DNA from: an uncultured Collinsella sp.
GTDB lineage: Bacteria > Actinomycetota > Coriobacteriia > Coriobacteriales > Coriobacteriaceae
Assembly (NCBI GenBank): GCA_900552185.1
Contig: URYT01000117.1
Location: 1 to 5,796, forward strand
Direction of reading: 5' to 3'
DNA length: 5,796 bases
Shown: one piece after another, positions 1 through 4,396 of the stretch
Numbering within the stretch: the stretch's first letter is position 1
How the letters are laid out: each line of letters begins with the position of its first letter
Notes under the pieces: generated by a model
The model's input: the letters and a program-made list of their open reading frames with translations, nothing else
The model's database searches: none
What the model was told of the DNA's origin: nothing
Program-made: the position numbers and the translations under genes

Positions 1-366
1 GATGAGCTGGTCAAGCATCGTCTTGTACCAGGTGGGCGAGTCCTCGCGCCGGCTGCGGACCAGGTCGATCTTCTCGCGCGGGTAGTAGATGAGCGTACAC
101 AGCTCGCCCTTTTCGTCAAAGGAGAGCGTGTCGCCAAAGATCTCGTCGACATGCTCGCGCACGACGCCCGAGCAGTTGTTGAGGATGTGCATAAAGGCTT
201 CGTACTCACCATGCACGTCGCTCATAAAATGCTCGGTGCCCTTGGGTAGGTTGAGGATGGCCGAGAGGTTGATAATCTCGGTAAATGCGGATTGTTCGGT
301 GGGGAACTGTCTCGACAGCAGGCGCAGATACTTGAAGTCTTGCGGGTTGCGATCGAATGCGACCAT
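1..366 (-). CDS. fbp: Fructose-1,6-bisphosphatase, class III (N-terminal 122 residues, runs off the left edge)
   Basis: This gene encodes the cytoplasmic gluconeogenic enzyme that hydrolyses fructose 1,6-bisphosphate to fructose 6-phosphate and phosphate. Class III is the Mn-dependent, calcineurin-like metallophosphatase type found in Firmicutes and some other anaerobes. The visible part begins MVAFDRNPQDFKYLRLLS. At residues 48-55 it has MSDVHGEY, whose D50-x-H52-G53 is the first metal-binding motif of metallophosphoesterases. It continues with HILNNCSGVVREHVDEIFGD and YYPREKIDLV, wording typical of this family. Full members are roughly 640-670 residues, so only about a fifth is present; the other metal-ligand motifs lie beyond base 1. 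The ATG at 366 is supported by GGAAGG (373-378) six bases upstream. The gene diverges from the DegV gene, and the shared region holds a promoter-overlapping palindrome. The family call is firm; the activity is inferred from homology. Confidence 0.92.
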   Translation of the reverse strand, partial: MVAFDRNPQDFKYLRLLSRQFPTEQSAFTEIINLSAILNLPKGTEHFMSDVHGEYEAFMHILNNCSGVVREHVDEIFGDTLSFDEKGELCTLIYYPREKIDLVRSRREDSPTWYKTMLDQLI

Positions 367-370
367 GAAA

Positions 371-378
371 CACCTTCC
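371..378 (-). promoter_or_regulatory. Ribosome binding site of fbp
   Basis: On the minus strand GGAAGGTG stands four bases before the ATG at 364-366, and its GGAAGG core is six bases away. This fixes the fbp start codon. Confidence 0.7.
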
Positions 379-393
379 GATGGGGCTGGTAAA

Positions 394-423
394 ACTGATA
401 AACGGCGTCAAACGTTTATCAGT
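394..423. promoter_or_regulatory. Perfect palindrome over the fbp promoter, probable operator
   Basis: ACTGATAAACG (394-404) and CGTTTATCAGT (413-423) are perfect 11-bp inverted repeats around an 8-base centre. The right arm contains the predicted fbp -10 box and the left arm lies just past the likely transcription start, 28 bases before the start codon. A dimeric repressor here would block fbp transcription. Alternatively the repeats could form a hairpin near the mRNA 5' end. The regulator is not identifiable from this sequence. Confidence 0.55.
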
Positions 424-443
424 ATGCGCCGCTTTTGTTTCGA
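415..443 (-). promoter_or_regulatory. Predicted fbp promoter
   Basis: On the minus strand, TCGAAA (438-443) resembles a -35 box (4 of 6 to TTGACA). It is followed after exactly 17 bases by GATAAA (415-420), a -10-like box (4 of 6 to TATAAT). Transcription would begin near 408, giving a leader of about 40 bases before the fbp ATG. The matches are modest, so support comes mainly from the spacing and the overlapping palindrome. Confidence 0.35.
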
Positions 444-649
444 TTTTGCGCCAGCGGCTGAATTATCGGCTGAATGGTTTGGTAAATCGATTTAGTTGAG
501 GTAGATATGGCGGTTGAGTGGAGACGACAGAGGGTGTTTTCTCAGATATTTATGCGTGGGGTCGGTGGAGACGATGGTGGTAAAGATGTTCGCTATTTTT
601 GGTTCGATTTGGTAAATAGTGGACATATGTACCGTATGTAGGCTCACTG

Positions 650-658
650 TGCGATAAT
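650..658 (+). promoter_or_regulatory. Predicted extended -10 promoter of the DegV gene
   Basis: TGCGATAAT matches an extended -10 element (TGn followed by GATAAT, 5 of 6 to TATAAT). No good -35 box lies 16-18 bases upstream, which the TGn extension could compensate for. Transcription would start near 665 and leave a leader of about 22 bases carrying the ribosome binding site at 675-680. Confidence 0.4.
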
Positions 659-674
659 TTGCGCAGCAATGAGT

Positions 675-680
675 AAGGAG
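675..680 (+). promoter_or_regulatory. Ribosome binding site that decides the DegV start
   Basis: AAGGAG stands six bases before the ATG at 687. An in-frame ATG at 669 would place this site inside the coding sequence and has no ribosome binding site of its own, so 687 is preferred. Confidence 0.8.
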
Positions 681-686
681 CCTCAT

Positions 687-1577
687 ATGAGTGATTTTGT
701 CCTGACCTGTGAATCCGCCGCCGACCGAACCCGTGAGTTCTTTGCGTCGCGCAATATCCCTGTCGTGCGTTTTCATTACGAGATCGACGATGTTGTCTAT
801 ACGGACGATCTGTATCAGTCGATTACGCCGGACAAGTTTTTTGCCCAGATTGCCGCGGGCGCCATGCCCAAGACGTCTCAGGTGGGCGTGGGTGAGTACG
901 AGGAGTTTTGGGAGCCGTTTGTTGCCGAGGGTAAAGACGTGCTGCACCTGACGTTGTCGTCGGGTATTTCGGGCACGTATGGATCGGCCTGCGTCGCGGC
1001 GCAGATGCTTGCGGATCGCTATCCCGAGGGCGGCAAGGTGCGCGTCATCGATTCGCTGGGGGCGTCTTCGGGCTTTGGTCTGTTGCTGGAATATGCCGCC
1101 GACGTGCGCGATAGCGGGGCTTCACTCGACGAGACGGCTGCTTGGATCGAGGAGCACAAACTCAACCTGCACCACTGGTTCTTCTCGACCGATCTGTCGA
1201 GCTACCTACGAGGCGGTCGCATTTCGGCTGCGAGCGCGATCATCGGCACGGCGCTTAAGATTTGCCCGCTTATGACGGTCGATTGCGACGGCAAGCTGTC
1301 GCCACGTGAGAAGATTCGCACTAAGAAGCGCGCGATTTTCGAGATGGCTAAGACCATGATGGCACACGTGCAGGACGGTGCGGATTATTCGGGTAAGTGC
1401 ATCATGTCGCACTCGGCGTGCCGCGAGGATGCCGAGGCAGTTGCGGCGCTGATTGAGGAACAGGTTCCGCAGCTTAAAGGCAAGATTGAGATCAATGACA
1501 TCGGTACTCTGATTGGCTCGCATACCGGACCTGGTACGGTGGCGCTCTTCTTTATGGGCGACAAGCGCGTGGATTAA
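687..1577 (+). CDS. DegV-family fatty-acid-binding protein (FakB-like)
   Basis: This is a 296-residue DegV-family protein, close to the family's usual length of about 280-300. DegV proteins bind one fatty acid in a buried tunnel. In organisms with FakA they act as the FakB subunit that presents the fatty acid for phosphorylation to acyl-phosphate for phospholipid synthesis; others have no proven role. It starts MSDFVLTCESAADRT, the family's opening strand. It carries TSQ at 63-65 (the lipid head-group site), SSGISGTYGSA at 91-101, SYLRGGRIS at 172-180, IGTALKICPLMTVD at 186-199 followed by GKL, and SHTGPGTVALFF at 278-289. No signal peptide or membrane span is visible, so it should be cytoplasmic. 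The start is set by AAGGAG at 675-680. It has its own promoter-like element and ends at a hairpin terminator, so it is probably monocistronic. No fakA is in the window. The family is certain; lipid preference cannot be read. Confidence 0.93.
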   Translation: MSDFVLTCESAADRTREFFASRNIPVVRFHYEIDDVVYTDDLYQSITPDKFFAQIAAGAMPKTSQVGVGEYEEFWEPFVAEGKDVLHLTLSSGISGTYGSACVAAQMLADRYPEGGKVRVIDSLGASSGFGLLLEYAADVRDSGASLDETAAWIEEHKLNLHHWFFSTDLSSYLRGGRISAASAIIGTALKICPLMTVDCDGKLSPREKIRTKKRAIFEMAKTMMAHVQDGADYSGKCIMSHSACREDAEAVAALIEEQVPQLKGKIEINDIGTLIGSHTGPGTVALFFMGDKRVD

Positions 1578-1618
1578 TTTGCCCCATCACGTTGCTGCAT
1601 GATTGCTCAAACGAAAAC

Positions 1619-1646
1619 GGCCCGTCTCACGTTTGTGGGGCGGGCC
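1619..1646. terminator. Hairpin terminator between the convergent DegV and TIM-barrel genes
   Basis: GGCCCGTCTCAC (1619-1630) pairs with GTGGGGCGGGCC (1635-1646) around a GTTT loop. That is a 12-bp stem in plus-strand RNA with two G-U wobbles, followed by TTGCTGTT. In minus-strand RNA the wobbles become A-C mismatches, but the stem core remains and is followed by the U-rich GTTTTCGTTT. It lies 41 bases after the DegV stop and 12 bases after the opposing gene's stop, so it probably serves both, with DegV the better supported. Confidence 0.75.
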
Positions 1647-1658
1647 TTGCTGTTGCGG

Positions 1659-2750
1659 CTAGCGTTTCTTTCCGCGGAAGAAAAAGCCGTGCAGTGACGG
1701 CTTGAGGCCGCGATTGGCGCGATGCTCCTCGACGCGCTCGTGGATCGAAGCGACGCGCTCGATGACTTCGTCGGGAATCGGCACGTCGGGATTCATGTTC
1801 TCGACCTGGCTGACTTCGGCGGCGGCGACCTGGTCGATAATGGGCACATCGTCGCGCGAGATGACAGGTGTGGCGTCTTCCTTCATCTCGCGATAACGCT
1901 GCATCATGTCGGCCTGTAGCTGCTGGGCCGAAGGCGGCGTCCAGATGATGGCGTTGGCGCCGGCGGCGATGGTCTCGCGAATGCTCTCGGGCGTCTTGCC
2001 GCCCGGTGCGATGAGCGGCAGGTTGGGATAGTGCTCGCGCAGTTCACGCAGGACCTGGGGTGTGTTTTTGCCGGCGGCGATGTTGAGAATCTTGGCTCCG
2101 GCGCGCACTTTGGCATGCGCATCATCGTCGCAACGTACGACCGTGGCGATGACGGGGATGTCGGCGATGTTGGTGATGTGCTCGACCATCTCGGCAGTGG
2201 CGGGGGAGTTGACCACGCAGCCCGCCGCGCCCTGCATCTCGGAGACGGCTGCCATCTGCACGGAGCGCTTGCCGGTCGTAGTTCCGCCGCCCACGCCTAC
2301 AAAGACCGGGCACTCGGCGACGGTCAACAGTGCCTGCGTAATGGCGGGCTGCGGCGTGAAAGGGTAGACCGCAAAGACGGCGTCGGCGTTGGAGTTGCGG
2401 ATAACCGCGACATCGGTGGTGTAGATGAGCGATTTGATACGACGGCCGAAGAGCGTAAAGCCGCTGGCCTCCTCGATCTCATCGGGCATGCGGAGGGCCG
2501 CCTTGCGCAAACGCCCGTCGATGGGCAGCGGCTCCATGGGGAGCAGTCCGTTGGGAGTCACGGCTACCTGGGGCTCGGTGAACTCGTCTGCGAGCTCGAC
2601 CTCGGAGAAATCGACCGAGGCGACGATGTCCTCGTGAACCTCGGCGGGCACATCGATGGGAGCTTGGTCGTTTGCCGCGGCAGGCGTGTCGAAGGAGCTG
2701 GTGCCGACAAAGGCGTCGACGCGCTCGTTTAGGTCGTTGAGGGTGTCCAT
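1659..2750 (-). CDS. Predicted phosphate-binding TIM-barrel protein with long acidic N-terminal and C-terminal extensions
   Basis: This is a 363-residue soluble protein of uncertain function. Residues about 98-290 look like a (beta/alpha)8 barrel: FGRRIKSLIYTTDVAVI, AVYPFTPQPAITQAL, PVFVGVGGGTTTGKRSVQ (148-165), GCVVNSP, IPVIATVV, AGAKILNIAAG (217-227), LPLIAPGGKTPESI (244-257) and AGANAIIWTPP (263-273). Glycine-rich turns after late strands recall the phosphate sites of ribulose-phosphate-binding barrels and KDPG-aldolase-like enzymes. Similar proteins in Firmicutes are, from memory, often labelled only 'hydrolase'. Residues 1-95 are acidic and rich in Ala, Pro and Glu, and probably disordered. 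Residues 291-363 form a charged tail ending FFFRGKKR. The start at 2750 is the first ATG before the acidic region, but no Shine-Dalgarno precedes it. The frame stays open to 2990, which would run into the divergent small gene. An initiation near residue 72 is possible but also lacks a ribosome binding site. No catalytic residues can be assigned with confidence. Confidence 0.8.
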   Translation of the reverse strand: MDTLNDLNERVDAFVGTSSFDTPAAANDQAPIDVPAEVHEDIVASVDFSEVELADEFTEPQVAVTPNGLLPMEPLPIDGRLRKAALRMPDEIEEASGFTLFGRRIKSLIYTTDVAVIRNSNADAVFAVYPFTPQPAITQALLTVAECPVFVGVGGGTTTGKRSVQMAAVSEMQGAAGCVVNSPATAEMVEHITNIADIPVIATVVRCDDDAHAKVRAGAKILNIAAGKNTPQVLRELREHYPNLPLIAPGGKTPESIRETIAAGANAIIWTPPSAQQLQADMMQRYREMKEDATPVISRDDVPIIDQVAAAEVSQVENMNPDVPIPDEVIERVASIHERVEEHRANRGLKPSLHGFFFRGKKR

Positions 2751-2900
2751 GGAGACTCGATTCTGTGTGACGACGGCCGGCACGATGCAGCCGGAATTGC
2801 GAATGCTAAATCGTTTGACGAGTTGATTTTTCCCCGCCGCGCCATCCGTTAGACCGAAGGGCAGGCGAACGTGAAGGAGCTGTGGTGGCGGGGATCGAGG

Positions 2901-2909
2901 TGCTATCTT
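2901..2909 (+). promoter_or_regulatory. Predicted extended -10 promoter of the small membrane protein gene
   Basis: TGCTATCTT is a TGn-extended -10 (4 of 6 to TATAAT) lying 32 bases before the start codon at 2942. No clear -35 is present. It resembles the TGCGATAAT element before the DegV gene. Confidence 0.35.
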
Positions 2910-2941
2910 GAAAGTCCCGTTTAAAAGAGAGGTGACGCGGT

Positions 2942-3112
2942 ATGGAATTTTCGGCAATGTTGGGCTCGATTGGCCTGTGTGTGGGCGCAATCGTTGCCGC
3001 CGCGGTCATCTACTTTGTGGTCACGGCCATCAAGGGCAAAAGGGCCGAGCGCAAGGAGCGCGCGATGCTTAAACAGCATCGCGACCAGCAGGGCAAACGC
3101 GCACAGAAATAG
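2942..3112 (+). CDS. Small single-span membrane protein, 56 residues, function unknown
   Basis: The reading frame MEFSAMLGSIGLCVGAI... ends with GKRAQK and a TAG at 3110-3112. Residues about 8-30 form one uninterrupted hydrophobic helix (rich in Ala, Val, Ile, Gly). The rest, about 31-56, is strongly basic and hydrophilic (KGKRAERKERAMLKQHRDQQ). By the positive-inside rule the tail should be cytoplasmic, with the short N-terminus outside. A good ribosome binding site (AGGTGA, 2930-2935) lies six bases before the ATG, and an extended -10 lies at 2901-2909. It diverges from the TIM-barrel gene and converges on the methyltransferase gene with only 24 bases between stops; no terminator hairpin is obvious there. 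I do not recognise a family. It may be a small accessory or scaffold protein, but nothing shows a partner. The ribosome binding site, hydrophobic pattern and fit into the gap make it likely real. Confidence 0.72.
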   Translation: MEFSAMLGSIGLCVGAIVAAAVIYFVVTAIKGKRAERKERAMLKQHRDQQGKRAQK

Positions 3113-3136
3113 CTTGTTGAGTTTTGGATCCGTGCG

Positions 3137-4240
3137 CTAGCTGCGTTTTCGGATCAGGGCAATGTAGAAGCCCTCAAAGTCGCGGCTAGGCGGAATGGTC
3201 AGCGTACCGGGCATACCGTTGGCGACGGCCGAGACATGGCCGGCAGCGATGGCCTCAGTGAGGGCATTGCACTCGATATGCGGCTCCTCGCCGGCATCCT
3301 GGGCGCGACGCGCTTCGCTTTCGCTCGGCGTGCCGTCGAGGGGGATGAGCTCGCAGTCCATATGCTTGTCGAGGGCCTCTTGCAGGGCGTCCTCGTTTTC
3401 CTGCGGCAAGATCGAACAGGTCGAATAGACGAGCGTGCCGCCCGGTTTGAGGGCACCCATGGCGCGGTCCAGAAGTGCTCGCTGCGAGCGGGCGCACTTG
3501 CTCAGCAACTGCTCGGTCAGGCCGCGCAGGCTTTTCTCGTTGTCGCTGATGACGGTGCCCGTGCCGGTGCAGGGAGCGTCGAGCAGGATGCGATCAAAGC
3601 GGAAGAACTCGTCGAGCTCGCGTGCGTCGATGCGCATGACGGGCACGTTTTTGGCACCTTGACGGTGGAGGTTGGACTCAAGCTTTTCGGCGCGGGGAAT
3701 GCTCATCTCACAGGCCGTGAGGTGTGCCTGGCCCTGGGTGAGGGCGGCGATCTGCGTCGTCTTGCCGCCGGGGGCTGCGCACATGTCCAGGATGTCCTCG
3801 CCGGCCTGAGCGCCCAGGACCAACGGCGGCATCATGGACGACAGGCTCTGCAGATAGATTTTGCCGTCGCGGTAGATGTCGAGATCCCACAGATCGGAAA
3901 CCTGGGCCTCGGGCAGGATAAAGGCGTCCGGATACCAGGTAACGGTTTGGTGCGCGATGCCGGCGGCATCGAGCGCGGCGGCGATGTCCTCGGCGGTTGC
4001 CTTGAGCGTGTTGGCGCGCAGTGTGACCGGGCGTGTGGCCGCGGCTCCAAAGCCCTCGATCATGAGCTCGGCATCGGCGGGCGCATAGGCGCCGGCGACC
4101 GTGTCGACCATAAAGCGCGGCAGGTCGGCGCCGCAGGGAAGGGCGGCAAGCTGGTCGGAAAGCTCGGTGGAGGCAAACTGCCTAAGCTTGAGCTCGGGCT
4201 TAACCTGCTTTTTCTGCTTACGACGACGCGGCTTGGACAT
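3137..4240 (-). CDS. RNA (cytosine-5) methyltransferase, RsmB/NOP2/Sun family
   Basis: This is a 367-residue SAM-dependent enzyme that methylates C5 of a cytosine in RNA, most likely rRNA. A basic N-terminal tail (KPRRRKQKKQVK, residues 3-14) and a PUA-like N1 region with TLRANTLK (73-80) precede the Rossmann core. Motif I is DMCAAPGGKT (152-161), the SAM site. DARELD at 205-210 fits the adenosine-binding region. Motif IV is LLDAPCTGTG (219-228), with C224 as the product-release cysteine. Motif VI is VYSTCS (271-276), with C275 as the expected nucleophile. The end has the family's FEGFYIALIRK (355-365). Both cysteines are present, so it should be active. The length is shorter than RsmB or RsmF of E. 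coli (roughly 430-480); no NusB-like domain is seen, and the exact target base cannot be told. GGAAGGAAAG (4245-4254) supports the start. The gene follows the synthetase-like gene on the same strand, 156 bases away, across the inverted-repeat element. Confidence 0.92.
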   Translation of the reverse strand: MSKPRRRKQKKQVKPELKLRQFASTELSDQLAALPCGADLPRFMVDTVAGAYAPADAELMIEGFGAAATRPVTLRANTLKATAEDIAAALDAAGIAHQTVTWYPDAFILPEAQVSDLWDLDIYRDGKIYLQSLSSMMPPLVLGAQAGEDILDMCAAPGGKTTQIAALTQGQAHLTACEMSIPRAEKLESNLHRQGAKNVPVMRIDARELDEFFRFDRILLDAPCTGTGTVISDNEKSLRGLTEQLLSKCARSQRALLDRAMGALKPGGTLVYSTCSILPQENEDALQEALDKHMDCELIPLDGTPSESEARRAQDAGEEPHIECNALTEAIAAGHVSAVANGMPGTLTIPPSRDFEGFYIALIRKRS

Positions 4241-4244
4241 CCGT

Positions 4245-4254
4245 CTTTCCTTCC
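4245..4254 (-). promoter_or_regulatory. Ribosome binding site of the RNA methyltransferase gene
   Basis: On the minus strand GGAAGGAAAG ends four bases before the ATG at 4238-4240. It begins only five bases after the inverted-repeat element ends, so folding of that element could influence ribosome access. Confidence 0.65.
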
Positions 4255-4259
4255 ACCTA

Positions 4260-4379
4260 AATGATTATTCTGGGACGGGGATTAAAACATCATTCCATGA
4301 CCCCCGTCACAAAAGACTGTACTGTGGCGCCCGGGAATGATTTTTTAATCCCCGTCCCAGAATAATCATTCCCGGGCGC
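4260..4379. repeat. Compound inverted-repeat element with two competing hairpins
   Basis: 4260-4287 and 4343-4370 are perfect 28-bp inverted repeats (left arm starts AATGATTATTCTGGGACG). After one mismatch the pairing continues for 8 bp (4289-4296 with 4334-4341), so 36 of 37 positions match. The 37-base interior can form a further small stem (4305-4311 with 4323-4329). A second perfect 16-bp inverted repeat, GCGCCCGGGAATGATT (4327-4342) with 4364-4379, shares bases with the large stem, so only one of the two can form at once. The element fills most of the 156-base gap between two minus-strand genes, contains no reading frame of note, and is less G+C-rich than its surroundings. No U-run follows either stem on either strand, so a simple intrinsic terminator is unlikely. 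It resembles a MITE- or REP-like palindromic repeat, or an intercistronic RNA switch or processing site. No target-site duplication is evident. Confidence 0.85.
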
Positions 4380-4396
4380 GTTGCTGCAGGCGTGCT

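Larger units (their letters stand above)
367..686. other. Divergent intergenic region between fbp and the DegV gene
   Basis: These 320 bases separate two divergent starts and are more AT-rich than the flanking genes. No convincing gene was found in them. They hold a predicted fbp promoter with an overlapping palindrome (394-443), a 9-bp tandem repeat CGGCTGAAT (455-463 and 467-475), and a perfect 12-bp palindrome TAAATCGATTTA (483-494). There are also 10-bp direct repeats TTTGGTAAAT (478-487 and 608-617) and GTGGAGACGA (518-527 and 565-574), two TATGTA boxes nine bases apart (626-631 and 635-640), and an extended -10 for the DegV gene (650-658). Such density is typical of a control region, but no site can be assigned to a named regulator by eye. 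Confidence 0.6.

Noticed and set aside
669..686. Earlier ATG for the DegV protein (adding MSKEPH)
   Set aside because: The ribosome binding site AAGGAG falls within this stretch and is ideally spaced for the ATG at 687, where the conserved DegV sequence begins.
492..947. 151-codon open frame on the minus strand
   Set aside because: It begins inside the DegV gene on the opposite strand and runs into the intergenic region; it has no plausible domain or start signal.
2031..2732. 233-codon open frame on the plus strand
   Set aside because: It is antisense to the TIM-barrel gene and rich in DG/GD dipeptides, a typical composition artefact. No ribosome binding site or family resemblance was seen.
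2751..2941. Upstream extension of the TIM-barrel frame to 2990
   Set aside because: The added 80 residues have no family resemblance or ribosome binding site and would overlap the well-supported small membrane protein gene on the other strand.
3236..4264. 342-codon open frame on the plus strand
   Set aside because: It lies entirely antisense to the methyltransferase gene, whose motifs are unmistakable. The translation is Gly/Val/Ala-rich with no recognisable domain, as expected of a shadow frame in G+C-rich DNA.
4260..4379. Inverted-repeat element as a standard intrinsic terminator
   Set aside because: Neither hairpin is followed by a T-run on either strand, and the loops are large (21 and 37 bases).
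4260..4379. Inverted-repeat element as part of a CRISPR array or an IS end pair
   Set aside because: There are no regularly spaced direct repeats with spacers, no transposase frame inside the roughly 120 bases, and no target duplication flanking it.
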